Shown here piece by piece: positions 1 through 7,421 of a stretch of DNA of 39,791 nucleotides. The notes beneath the pieces are model-generated. The model was not told the origin of the DNA. It saw nothing but the letters and a program-made list of their open reading frames with translations, and made no database searches. This DNA is from a virus: positions 1 to 39,791 of the IMG/VR virus record IMGVR_UViG_3300042691_022151, one strand, 5' to 3'. Each line of letters opens with the position of its first letter. Position 1 is the first letter of the stretch. The translations under genes and the position numbers were made by a program.

Positions 1-69
1 TGCAGGACCGCCGCGCAGCCTTCGCCGCGTGGGAGGCAGCCGGATCGCCGTGGCCACCTCCGGCCGGGC
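1..69. repeat. 69-bp direct terminal repeat, left copy
   Basis: These 69 bases are identical to 39723-39791. Joining the ends at this overlap gives one continuous reading frame (39668 to 140), so the simplest reading is a circular or circularly permuted genome opened by assembly. A true short terminal repeat is the alternative, but the repeat lies inside a coding frame and has no visible packaging-site features. Confidence 0.95.
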
Positions 70-140
70 TAACAAGCGCATGCCTCGACGCCGCGATGGT
101 CCGACCGGGCAAGCCGCAACCGAAGTGGGGCAAGCGATGA
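1..140 (+). CDS. Small hypothetical protein, 3' part (gene crosses the circular junction)
   Basis: Joined to 39668-39791, this gives a 64-residue protein of unknown function, with a basic N-terminal helix (YKRVQDRRAAFAAWEAAG) followed by a proline-rich middle and a basic tail ending KWGKR. Its stop codon overlaps the next gene's start as ATGA at 137-140, the coupling seen between most genes here, which supports it being translated. The protein directly follows the GGGGGACA/TGTCCCCC repeat cluster and may start inside it. Candidate starts are ATG 39668, ATG 39686 and GTG 39656, and none has a strong ribosome binding site. I recognise no family. Confidence 0.6.
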   Translation, partial: QDRRAAFAAWEAAGSPWPPPAGLTSACLDAAMVRPGKPQPKWGKR

Positions 141-352
141 CCCCCGTCGAAGCCCGGCGCTGGGTGGTCATGGCGCTACTCGACCACGCAGCGACGCAGG
201 CCGAGCAATGGCACGAGGCCGCAAGCCGCAGCCCCATGGCGGCACCCATTGCTAACGAATGGGACCGCCAGCGCGAGACGCTGCTGAGGGCAGTCCTGGC
301 CATGACCGAGGCCGAAAACACGCGCGCGTCAACCGAAGGAGCGACACGATGA
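137..352 (+). CDS. Hypothetical early protein, 71 aa
   Basis: The start is the ATG at 137, overlapping the previous stop (ATGA). The open frame upstream to 29 overlaps the preceding gene and was not used. The protein looks helical: MTPVEARRWVVMALLDHAA, then an Ala/Glu-rich remainder. No catalytic motif or membrane segment is visible. It ends in an ATGA overlap with the next gene at 349. Small helical proteins of this kind are common in early phage operons, and I assign no function. Confidence 0.65.
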   Translation: MTPVEARRWVVMALLDHAATQAEQWHEAASRSPMAAPIANEWDRQRETLLRAVLAMTEAENTRASTEGATR

Positions 353-501
353 AGCCAGACGTAACGCTGCGGCTGCTGGCCATGCGCGCCACCAGCCCGG
401 ACCCGGCGACGCTTGAGGATGCCGTGAGGGAGATCGAGCGGCTGCGGCAGCTTGTGCCGTGTGAGTGCCACAAGGACGGGCTGGCGGGGAGGGGTGCATG
501 A
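349..501 (+). CDS. Hypothetical early protein, 50 aa
   Basis: The start ATG at 349 overlaps the previous stop. AAGGAG lies about 9 bases upstream, inside the end of the preceding gene. The protein has one short predicted helix with leucine spacing (ATLEDAVREIERLRQLV) and a CxC pair in the tail (CEC), but no recognisable domain. It is coupled by ATGA to the next gene at 498. Function unknown. Confidence 0.6.
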   Translation: MKPDVTLRLLAMRATSPDPATLEDAVREIERLRQLVPCECHKDGLAGRGA

Positions 502-935
502 ACCGGCGCGCAGTCATCGAGGCGGTCCCAGATCCCGACGCGCCCAACCGCACCATCCGGCGCCAGCGCGTCTATGACCCCATGCGCCGGCTGCTAGAGA
601 CGGGCGCCATTGGCCAGCCACACTGGCTAGCGGCCGAGCGGTTCCGGGATTGCTATGCGTTAGCCGAAGGGGCGCGTGAGGGCTCTGGCGGGCGCCTGGA
701 AGCCTGGCAGCGGTGCCACTATGCGCAGCGGGTGGCAGATGCTCGGCAAGAGGTGCAAGGCAGCCTGCAAGCCGTGGGGCTGCGGCTGAGCGCGGTATTC
801 GTGGCTGCGGTGATCCAGCAGCAGCCGGTGCGGCAGATGGAGCGCGACCTGTCCATGCGCAGCGGCACAGGGCCGGAGCGCATAGCCGAGGCGCTGGAGA
901 CGCTGGCGAAGTGGCAGGCGCAGCATGGCGCTTGA
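498..935 (+). CDS. Putative late-gene regulator (DUF6456-like helical/HTH protein), 145 aa
   Basis: The start ATG at 498 is coupled to the previous gene, with GGGGAGGGG about 6 bases upstream. The N-terminal part (YDPMRRLLETGAIGQPHWLAA, about residues 26-46) resembles small alphaproteobacterial phage proteins related to DUF6456. Residues 105-140 could form a C-terminal HTH: a hydrophobic helix, then PVRQMERDLSMRSGTGPERI. It is the last gene before a Rho-independent terminator (982-1017) and the terminase genes, the position lambda Q and ArpU-type late regulators occupy. The family resemblance is from memory and moderate, and the regulatory role is inferred mainly from position. It could instead be a structural or replication accessory protein. 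Confidence 0.5.
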   Translation: MNRRAVIEAVPDPDAPNRTIRRQRVYDPMRRLLETGAIGQPHWLAAERFRDCYALAEGAREGSGGRLEAWQRCHYAQRVADARQEVQGSLQAVGLRLSAVFVAAVIQQQPVRQMERDLSMRSGTGPERIAEALETLAKWQAQHGA

Positions 936-981
936 CAGCGGGGACGGAAACGGCATATGAAAGCCTATCGTCTAGAGTTGC

Positions 982-1017
982 GCCCGGAGCCGCAAGGTTG
1001 CCGGGCTTTTGCGTTTT
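982..1017 (+). terminator. Rho-independent terminator before the late operon
   Basis: A GCCCGG stem (982-987) pairs with CCGGGC (1001-1006). Inside the loop, AGCC and GGTT pair around a GCAA tetraloop. The hairpin is followed directly by TTTTGCGTTTT. It lies between the early gene ending at 935 and the terminase start at 1029, so late transcription arriving from upstream would have to read through it. This is a plausible target for antitermination. Confidence 0.75.
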
Positions 1018-1028
1018 CCGGAGCTTTC

Positions 1029-1412
1029 ATGCCGCGTGATCCTCGCATCCCTGGCGGCACCAAGCGCCCCGCCAATGGCGCGGGCTACGGCGGACCAGCG
1101 AAGGGCGCCGGCAACCGCGCGGCAGGGCCTGGGCGCCCGGCTGGCGTGGCGAATGGCGAGGGAAAGCGGGCAAAGTTTGCGGAGATCCTCGCGCCCCGCA
1201 CACCAGAGTTGGCCGAGCGGTGGCTAGAGATTGCCAACGATACGCAGCACCCGCACCAGCATACGATGATCCTTAAGGCTGCCGAATTGGCGGGCGAGTT
1301 CAAGGCGCAGGTTGATGTCACGTCCGGCGGCGCGCGGATCGGCTACGTGATCGCGGCGCCGCCGATGGCAGAGGATGCGCATGCTTGGATGGAGCAGCAC
1401 AAGCCCCGGTGA
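1029..1412 (+). CDS. Putative small terminase subunit, 127 aa
   Basis: This would be the DNA-recognition subunit of the packaging motor. The call rests on its place directly before the large terminase, its size and its composition: a Gly/Arg/Lys-rich N-terminus (PRDPRIPGGTKRPANGAGYG, like the disordered basic leaders of such subunits) followed by a helical segment (about residues 45-85). The ATG at 1029 has GGAG at 1020-1023. An in-frame ATG at 957 would put the terminator hairpin inside the gene and is less likely. The end overlaps the terminase large start. No HTH is certain by eye. Confidence 0.6.
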   Translation: MPRDPRIPGGTKRPANGAGYGGPAKGAGNRAAGPGRPAGVANGEGKRAKFAEILAPRTPELAERWLEIANDTQHPHQHTMILKAAELAGEFKAQVDVTSGGARIGYVIAAPPMAEDAHAWMEQHKPR

Positions 1413-2794
1413 TCGTGTGGCAGCCGCAGCGCGGCCCGCAAACGGCGTTTCTGGCATGCCCGGTGTTCGAAATCTTCTTCGGGGGTGCGCGCGGCGGCGG
1501 CAAGACGGATGCTGTCCTCGGCGAATGGGCGGTGCATGCCGATCGCTACGGCAAAAGCGCCATCGGGTTGATGGTGCGTCGCTCGCGGGTGGAACTGACC
1601 GAGACTTTCGAGCGGGCCAAGACCATTTTCACGCCGTTGGGCGCATCGTTCACCACGATGCCGATGCGGGTGGTGATGCCTGGCGGTGCGCGGCTGACTT
1701 TCGCCTATCTGGAGCGCGACGCGGACGCCGAGGCCTACCAGGGCCACAGCTACACGCGGGTTTACGTCGAAGAGGCGGGCAACTTCCCGACCGCTGCGCC
1801 GATCCTGAAGCTGTTCGCGACGCTGCGGTCTGGTGACGGCGTGCCGTGCCAGATCAGGCTGACGGGCAACCCGGGCGGGCCGGGGCATCAATGGGTGAAG
1901 GCACGCTACATCGACCCGGACCCGTTGGGCTGGCGGGTCATCACGGACGCCGAGAGTGGGCTGGAGCGGGTCTATATCCCGTCGCGCGTGGGGGACAACA
2001 CGCATCTCGGGCCGGATTACGTGCAGCGCATCAAGGCCTCGGGCTCGGCCACGCTGGTGAAGGCCTGGTTGGACGGGGATTGGTCCATCATCGCGGGGGC
2101 GTTCTTCCCCGAGTTTAGCACCTTGTCGCATGTGGTGCCGGCGCAAGAGTTGCCGCCTTCCTGGGCGCGGTTCCGCGCGATGGATTGGGGCAGCGCCAAG
2201 CCGTTTAGCGTCGGCTGGTATGCGATCAGTGATGGCAGCATGTCGCGCTTTCCGCGTGGCGCGCTGATCCGCTACCGCGAATGGTATGGATCGACCGGCG
2301 AGCCTAACACGGGGCTGCGGATGACCGCCGAGCAAGTCGCGGACGGCATTCTGGCGCGTGAAAAGGCAGACGGGCCGCGCATGTTGGGCGTGGCTGATCC
2401 CGCGATTTTCAGCGAGGACGGCGGGCCGAGCATTGGCGAGCGTATGCATAGGCGAGGGGTGATCTTCCGGCGCGCCGATAATGCGCGGGTGGCGCAGCGG
2501 GGCGCCATGGGGGGCTGGGATCAAGTTAGGGCGCGGCTGATCGGTGATGGCGAGAAGCCGGCGCTTTACCTGTTCGACACATGCCGCGACTTGATTCGGA
2601 CGCTGCCAGGGTTGCAGCACGACAAGGCGCGGGCTGAGGACGTTGACACCGAGGGCGAGGACCACGCGGCCGACGAGCTTCGGTATGCGTGCATGTCGCG
2701 CCCCTACATTGCGCCGTTGAAGCGTGACGACCGGGCGCCGCGTGACCGCTACGGCCGCAATGAGCGCGTTGCAGAGGATTGGAAAACCGCATGA
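1385..2794 (+). CDS. terL: Terminase large subunit (ATPase/nuclease)
   Basis: This is the packaging motor ATPase and headful nuclease. Walker A is GGARGGGKTD (about residues 33-42), preceded by the typical WQPQRGPQTAFLACP adenine-binding lead-in. Walker B is RVYVEEAGNFP. The RNase H-like nuclease carries acidic sites in RAMDWGSAKPFSVGW, GVADPAIF and EDHAADELRYACM near the C-terminus. The length (461-469 aa) fits Terminase_6-type proteins. The frame opens at TTG 1385, but GTG 1409, whose GTGA overlaps the previous stop, fits this genome's coupling style and may be the true start. The end overlaps the portal gene's possible ATG at 2791. Confidence 0.95.
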   Translation: MDGAAQAPVIVWQPQRGPQTAFLACPVFEIFFGGARGGGKTDAVLGEWAVHADRYGKSAIGLMVRRSRVELTETFERAKTIFTPLGASFTTMPMRVVMPGGARLTFAYLERDADAEAYQGHSYTRVYVEEAGNFPTAAPILKLFATLRSGDGVPCQIRLTGNPGGPGHQWVKARYIDPDPLGWRVITDAESGLERVYIPSRVGDNTHLGPDYVQRIKASGSATLVKAWLDGDWSIIAGAFFPEFSTLSHVVPAQELPPSWARFRAMDWGSAKPFSVGWYAISDGSMSRFPRGALIRYREWYGSTGEPNTGLRMTAEQVADGILAREKADGPRMLGVADPAIFSEDGGPSIGERMHRRGVIFRRADNARVAQRGAMGGWDQVRARLIGDGEKPALYLFDTCRDLIRTLPGLQHDKARAEDVDTEGEDHAADELRYACMSRPYIAPLKRDDRAPRDRYGRNERVAEDWKTA

Positions 2795-2808
2795 TCGAGG
2801 GAGGCACG

Positions 2809-4557
2809 ATGGACCGCGACATGCTGCCGACCCTCGTGGAGTGGTTCGAAGACGCGGAGATGAACAGCGACACCGCGCGGCGCAACGCTGAGCGGGACCG
2901 CGACTATTACGACAACAAGCAATACACGGCCGAGGAATTGGCGGTGTTGCGGGCGCGCAAGCAGCCGGCGATTGCTGACAACCGCATCCGGCGCAAGGTG
3001 GACTACCTCGCGGGGCTGGAAAAGCAGTCTCGGCAGGATCCGAAGGCGTATCCGCGCAACCCGAACGACCAAGCGGCGGCGGACGCTGCCACGGACGCGA
3101 TCCGGTTTGTGGCCGAGGGCAACCGCTTCCCGATGATCGCATCGCGCGTGTGGGAAAACGTGCTGATCGAGGGCGCGGGCGGCGTGGATGTGTGCGTGGA
3201 GCCGGGCGGGCCGCAGGGCTACCGCATCACGCTCAAGCGCATTCCGTGGGATCGGATGTTCTGGGATCCGCATAGCTCGGAAGGTGACTTTTCGGACGCC
3301 AAATATCTCGGCCTCGTCATGTGGATGGATGCCGAGGACGTGCTGGCGCGTTGGCCCGGCTCCGAGGACGTGATTGAAAGCACATACGCGGCGCAGTCGC
3401 ACAGCGACACCTTTGACGACAAGCCGCGCTATGGTGTTTGGGGCGACGGCAAGCGCAAGCGCGTGCGCGTGGCGCAAATCTACTGGCAGGGCGTGGATGG
3501 CTGGCAATACGCCGCATACACGAAGGGCGGTTTTCTCGATGAAGCGCAGCCTTCGCCCTATGTGGACGAGGATGGCGCTCCGGACTGCCCGCTGATCTGC
3601 CAGAGCGGCTATGTGGACCGCGATAACAACCGCTATGGCGTTGTCCGGGACATGATCGACCCGCAGGACGAGATCAATAAGCGCCGATCCAAGGCGCTGC
3701 ATCTGCTGAGCGTCCGCCAGGTGATCGCGGAACAAGGCGCCGTGCAGGACGTGGACGCGGCGCGCAAGGAACTGGCTAAGCCGGACGGATACCTTGAAGT
3801 CGCGCCCGGCATGCGGTTCGAGATCCAGCAGACGGCGGACCTCGCGGCCGGGCAGATGCAACTTATGCAGTTCGCCATGTCGTCCCTGGACGCGATGGGT
3901 CCGAACGCCACGATGCAGGGCAAGGGCAAGGACACGGCGAGCGGCCGTGCGATTGCGTTGTCTCAGCAGGGCGGGCTTATCGAAGTCGGCATGTTGCTGG
4001 ATGCGCACCGGGACTGGAAGCGCCGCGTCTATGAGGCGATCTGGCAGCGCGTGCGGCAGTTCTGGACGGCTGAAACTTGGGTGCGCGTCACGGACGATGA
4101 ACAGACGGTGCGCTTTGTCGGGCTGAACGTGCCGCAGAAGGACGAGATGGGCCAAGTGGTCACGCAATATGACCAGATGGGCCAGCCTGTCCCGGTGCTT
4201 GAGAATGCCGCCGCCGAGACGATGGTTGACATCGTGATTGACGAGGCGCCGGACGTGGTGACGCTGCAAAGCGAACAGTTCGAAGTGCTGGGCAATCTCA
4301 TGCAGGCGGCGCCGCAGTTCATGCCGGCGCTTATCGAGCCGTTTCTACGTTCCAGCACGCTGCGGAACAAGGATCAGATCATCGAGCGGGTTAACGCGGT
4401 GTTGCAAGCGCCGCCGCCGCCTAATCCGCAGATGCTTGAGGTGGAACGCAAGGCGAAGCGGGACCAGGGCGACTTGGCCATTGATGCCGCGCGGCTGTCG
4501 CTCGATGTGGCGAAGGCTAGCGCGCCGCCTGCACCCGCGCCGATGGGCGCTTTCTAA
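2809..4557 (+). CDS. Portal protein, P22-like
   Basis: This forms the dodecameric head vertex that passes DNA and anchors the terminase and tail connectors. The long protein (582 aa) has the P22-portal hallmarks: an N-terminal tyrosine-rich helix (RDRDYYDNKQYTAEELAVL), DYLAGLEKQSRQDPKAYPRN, and the clip region DMIDPQDEINKRRSKALHLL. Its end is proline/alanine-rich and may be disordered. I chose ATG 2809 because GAGGGAGG lies 5 bases upstream (2797-2804). ATG 2791 overlaps the terminase stop and is an alternative. The gene is followed by a 96-base gap with a small GCGC-TTCG-GCGC hairpin and no gene. Confidence 0.93.
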   Translation: MDRDMLPTLVEWFEDAEMNSDTARRNAERDRDYYDNKQYTAEELAVLRARKQPAIADNRIRRKVDYLAGLEKQSRQDPKAYPRNPNDQAAADAATDAIRFVAEGNRFPMIASRVWENVLIEGAGGVDVCVEPGGPQGYRITLKRIPWDRMFWDPHSSEGDFSDAKYLGLVMWMDAEDVLARWPGSEDVIESTYAAQSHSDTFDDKPRYGVWGDGKRKRVRVAQIYWQGVDGWQYAAYTKGGFLDEAQPSPYVDEDGAPDCPLICQSGYVDRDNNRYGVVRDMIDPQDEINKRRSKALHLLSVRQVIAEQGAVQDVDAARKELAKPDGYLEVAPGMRFEIQQTADLAAGQMQLMQFAMSSLDAMGPNATMQGKGKDTASGRAIALSQQGGLIEVGMLLDAHRDWKRRVYEAIWQRVRQFWTAETWVRVTDDEQTVRFVGLNVPQKDEMGQVVTQYDQMGQPVPVLENAAAETMVDIVIDEAPDVVTLQSEQFEVLGNLMQAAPQFMPALIEPFLRSSTLRNKDQIIERVNAVLQAPPPPNPQMLEVERKAKRDQGDLAIDAARLSLDVAKASAPPAPAPMGAF

Positions 4558-4653
4558 TTCGGCGGGCGCTTCGGCGCTTGTCGCGAGCCGTCGCCGGGCT
4601 TTCGGGCGCATGGGCTGTCGCCTGGCCTTCAACCGGGCGTTTGAGCGGGACAC

Positions 4654-5568
4654 ATGGAACAGGAAACGGACCTCGGGCCGGCTGTAGAGCCGCGCTCGCT
4701 ATCGGACATTCTGGGCAGCCAGCCGGACACGGCGGCGCGTGCGGAACCATCTGCGGGGCAGCAGGCGGAACCACAAGCGGCGACGACCGAGCAGGAAACG
4801 GGCGAAGCCAAGGCGCAGCGGGCACGCGATGAAGCGGGTCGGTTTGCGCCGGAAGCACAGACGGCGCCGCCGGCCGAGCCAAATGCACCGGAGGAAGGTC
4901 GCGTCGCAGCGATCAAAGCCGAGCGTCAGCGCCGCCAGCAGGCGGAACAGCGCGCGGCGGATTTGGAGCGTCAACTACGGGAGTTCCAGCAGCGCCAGAC
5001 GGCGCCGGCAGCACCGCAGGCACCGGCACAGCCGGCAGCGCCCGCGCAGCCTCCGGCGGACTTCTGGGCCGATCCGGAAGGCTACGTCGCCAATCTGCAC
5101 AAGCAGACGCAGGCGGAGGTAGAGCGCCGGACTTCGGAGGTGCGGTTTGCACTTGCTGCCGAGGTGGTGCGGTCGCAGCACGCGGATTACGACGAGGCCG
5201 AAAGCGCCCTGCATGAGCATGTGCAGGAAGCCGAGGCTTCGGGCGATCCGATGCGGAAGGCGCAGGCGGAAGCTATCCGCGCTGCGATCCGCAATGCGCC
5301 GAACCCTGCCGCCATCGCCCTGCAACTCGGCCGTCAGGCCAAGATGCTGCGCGAGGCCGGCAACGACCCGCAAGTGATGTTCCAACGCGCTGTTGAAGCT
5401 GAGGTTGCGAAGCGGCTTGCCGCGCAGCAGCCCGCGCCGGCCCCTGTTCCGGCCAATCCCGCACCACGCCTGCCCACAAGCCTGGCCGGTGCCAGAGCGG
5501 CGGCGCCTCGTAGCGCCTCCACCTACTCTGGACCCCGGCACCTGTCGTCAATTCTGGGGCAGCAATAA
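4654..5568 (+). CDS. Capsid scaffolding protein
   Basis: This protein would direct prohead assembly and then leave the head. It sits between portal and capsid, is 304 aa, highly charged and alanine/glutamine-rich, and is predicted helical. A coiled-coil-like stretch lies at about residues 82-113 (AAIKAERQRRQQAEQRAADL and onward), followed by a Pro/Ala linker, a second helical region (about 130-270) and a disordered tail. Almost the same short motif occurs at both ends: RSLSDILGSQ at residues 14-23 and RHLSSILGQQ as the last ten residues. Annotation as scaffold rests on position and architecture rather than on a certain family match. Confidence 0.8.
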   Translation: MEQETDLGPAVEPRSLSDILGSQPDTAARAEPSAGQQAEPQAATTEQETGEAKAQRARDEAGRFAPEAQTAPPAEPNAPEEGRVAAIKAERQRRQQAEQRAADLERQLREFQQRQTAPAAPQAPAQPAAPAQPPADFWADPEGYVANLHKQTQAEVERRTSEVRFALAAEVVRSQHADYDEAESALHEHVQEAEASGDPMRKAQAEAIRAAIRNAPNPAAIALQLGRQAKMLREAGNDPQVMFQRAVEAEVAKRLAAQQPAPAPVPANPAPRLPTSLAGARAAAPRSASTYSGPRHLSSILGQQ

Positions 5569-5585
5569 CGCCGATGGCGTGAGCG

Positions 5586-5601
5586 CCCCTTTTCAAAGGG
5601 G
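5586..5601 (+). promoter_or_regulatory. Hairpin masking the capsid ribosome binding site
   Basis: CCCCTT, TTCA loop, AAGGGG form a perfect 6-bp stem whose 3' arm contains the AAGGGG ribosome binding site of the capsid gene (ATG 5610, 8 bases downstream). When folded, it would hide the site. There is no T-run, so it is not a terminator. Confidence 0.5.
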
Positions 5602-5609
5602 TATGTGCG

Positions 5610-6689
5610 ATGGCTGACAGCCGCGCCGCAACTGGTCTTACCGTCCAGCAGTGGGACGATAAGTTCTTCGAAGAGTATATCCAGGAAAACCTGTTCCGGC
5701 CCTACATGGGCACGGACGAAAACAGCGTCATCCAGCTCAAGGACGACCTGACCAAGAAGGCCGGCGACAGCGTGACCTTCGCGCTCGTCAACCGCCTGAC
5801 GAATGCCGGCATCACCGGCACTTCGACGCTGGAAGGCAACGAGGAAGACCTCGTGAGCCGTTCTTTCCGCCTGTATGTGGACAAGATCCGCAACGGCGTC
5901 CGTGTGCCGGAAATGGAGGAGCAGCGCTCCGCCATCAGCCTGCGCGATGCCGCTAAGGCGGTGCTGAAGACCTGGATGGACGAGAAAACGCGCAACGACC
6001 TTATCACCGCGCTCGGCTCGATCAACGGCGTGGCCTATGCCTCCGCAACGGCGGCGCAGCGCAACGCTTGGGTGGTGGACAACAGCGACCGCGTGCTGTT
6101 CGGCGCGACGATCTCCAACTACTCCGCGACCCACGCCACTGCCATTGCCAACATCGACACGACCAACGACCGGCTTACCCCGGAGCGGTTGCAGTTGATG
6201 AAGCGCATTGCACTTTCGGCCAACCCGAAGATCGCGCCGATCATGGTCAAGGGCGGCAAGCGCGAGTTCGTCGTGTTCTGCGGCGTGCGCACCTTCCGCG
6301 ATCTGGCGGCGAACGCGACCATGACGGCGGCTAACCGTGACGCGATGCTTCGCGGCATGGACAACCCGATCTTCACGGGCGCGGATCTCTACTACGACGG
6401 CATGATCATCAAGCAGGTGGACGACATCCCCGTTTACACGGGCGTGGGCGCATCGTCTTCGGACGTGTCGCCGGTCTATCTGTGCGGGCGCCAGGCGCTT
6501 GCGGTGGCGTATGCCAAGCGCACCAAGAGCGTGACGGATACCTTCGACTACGGCGACAAGCTCGGCGTGGCCATCGAGGAAATCCGCGGCATCCAGAAGA
6601 TGATCTTCGGCAGCGGTTCCGGCGACACGGACGACACCAAGGATAACGGTGTGGTCACGGGCTACTTCTCGGCGCCGGCTGACGCCTGA
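5610..6689 (+). CDS. Major capsid protein, N4gp56 family
   Basis: This is the main shell protein. The segment VTFALVNRLTNAGITGTSTL followed by EGNEEDL (about residues 52-78) and the later FCGVRTFRDLAAN and RGMDNPIFTGADLYYDGMII match the N4gp56/DUF4043 capsid family, which has the HK97 fold. The length of 359 aa is normal. The acidic C-terminus (GSGDTDDTKDNG) may be surface-exposed. The ribosome binding site AAGGGG at 5596-5601 lies in a hairpin. The gene is followed by a strong terminator (6696-6728), so capsid mRNA probably ends or is processed there, which fits the high capsid:other-gene ratio needed in phages. Confidence 0.93.
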   Translation: MADSRAATGLTVQQWDDKFFEEYIQENLFRPYMGTDENSVIQLKDDLTKKAGDSVTFALVNRLTNAGITGTSTLEGNEEDLVSRSFRLYVDKIRNGVRVPEMEEQRSAISLRDAAKAVLKTWMDEKTRNDLITALGSINGVAYASATAAQRNAWVVDNSDRVLFGATISNYSATHATAIANIDTTNDRLTPERLQLMKRIALSANPKIAPIMVKGGKREFVVFCGVRTFRDLAANATMTAANRDAMLRGMDNPIFTGADLYYDGMIIKQVDDIPVYTGVGASSSDVSPVYLCGRQALAVAYAKRTKSVTDTFDYGDKLGVAIEEIRGIQKMIFGSGSGDTDDTKDNGVVTGYFSAPADA

Positions 6690-6695
6690 TCCTTT

Positions 6696-6728
6696 GGGGG
6701 TGCGGCATGAGGCCGCGCCCCCTTTCCT
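6696..6728 (+). terminator. Rho-independent terminator after the capsid gene
   Basis: An 11-bp stem, GGGGGTGCGGC (6696-6706) with GCCGCGCCCCC (6712-6722), contains one T-G wobble and closes an ATGAG loop. It is followed by TTTCCTCATTCT. It lies 7 bases after the capsid stop and may be a partial terminator within the late operon. Confidence 0.75.
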
Positions 6729-6753
6729 CATTCTGACATAGGAGGGTCCGGCG

Positions 6754-7194
6754 ATGCCGACCTATTCGCGTGATACCTCGGCGGCGAGCGCGCTGTTCGA
6801 GCCTTTGGCGCAGCATGTGGCCTGCGTCCGCAACGTCATCAGCATGGTGGCGGGCGATCTGGATGCGAACGACACCTTCGACATCGCGCGGCTTCCGCGT
6901 GGGGCGCGCGTGTTGGACGTGATCCTCGTTTTCACCGACATGGACACTGGCGGCTCGCCTACGCTGGCGTTTCATGTGGGCGATGCGGCGGACCCGGACC
7001 GCTTCATTGCGAGCGGCACCGCGACTGCGGCGTCTCGACTTGCGGCGGGCAACTCCGCGACCTCGGCGGCCAGCTTTGCCGCCCACACGCCCTACACGGC
7101 CGAGACGCTGATCTACGGCACAGTGTCGGCTGCCGCCGCGACCGCTGCGGCCGGCACCATCGTGGCGACGGTCCTCTACACCTGCGAGGACTAA
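6754..7194 (+). CDS. Putative head decoration/head-fibre-like protein, 146 aa
   Basis: The protein is Ala/Thr/Gly-rich and beta-strand-rich. It contains SPTLAFHVGDAADPDRFIAS (about residues 68-87), which recurs as SPTLTLDVGDASDVDRFIAA in the N-terminal half of the gene at 7422, so the two share a domain. N4gp56-type phages often carry a small beta-rich protein right after the capsid, proposed to decorate heads. An excellent ribosome binding site (AGGAGGG at 6740-6746) is 7 bases from the ATG. It has no signal peptide or membrane segment. The decoration role is inferred from position and fold-like composition only. Confidence 0.6.
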   Translation: MPTYSRDTSAASALFEPLAQHVACVRNVISMVAGDLDANDTFDIARLPRGARVLDVILVFTDMDTGGSPTLAFHVGDAADPDRFIASGTATAASRLAAGNSATSAASFAAHTPYTAETLIYGTVSAAAATAAAGTIVATVLYTCED

Positions 7195-7197
7195 GCC

Positions 7198-7419
7198 ATG
7201 CGCTTCGTCTTCCTGAGCGGCCCTGAGTGCGGCGACGTGGCCAGCACGGTCAACTTTGGCCTGCTGTTCCCTGTCGGCGTGCCGGTGGACGTGGCCGATC
7301 CGCGCATTGCTGCAAAGCTGCGCAGTAATCGGTTTTTCCGCTTGGAAGGCGATGAATTGCCCGCGACGGAAACGGCGGAAACGCCGCGCCGTCGCGGGCG
7401 TCCTCGCAAGGAGGGCTGA
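7198..7419 (+). CDS. Small head-region protein with basic AT-hook-like tail, 73 aa
   Basis: The start ATG at 7198 follows the previous stop by 3 bases. The first 50 residues (MRFVFLSGPECGDVASTVNF and onward) look globular. The C-terminus is RRRGRPRKEG, with the GRPR core of an AT-hook, so it may touch DNA. The gene lies between two decoration-like genes and before connector genes. Small proteins with this type of tail occur after capsids in related phages, function unknown. It could be a head-completion factor, but there is no direct evidence. Confidence 0.6.
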   Translation: MRFVFLSGPECGDVASTVNFGLLFPVGVPVDVADPRIAAKLRSNRFFRLEGDELPATETAETPRRRGRPRKEG

Positions 7420-7421
7420 CC

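Noticed and set aside
957-1028. N-terminal extension of the small terminase from ATG 957
   Set aside because: Would place a good terminator inside the gene. The 1029 ATG has a proper GGAG site and a more family-like start.
1343-3142. Long (599-aa) reverse-strand open frame
   Set aside because: Antisense to the terminase and portal genes. Composition is Arg/Pro/His-rich as expected for the opposite strand of GC-rich coding DNA, with no recognisable domain.
2749-4269. 506-aa reverse-strand open frame
   Set aside because: Antisense shadow of the portal gene; His/Arg/Leu-rich and without motifs.
5523-6731. 402-aa reverse-strand open frame
   Set aside because: Antisense to the N4gp56 capsid gene and crossing the capsid terminator; low-complexity Arg/His/Val composition.
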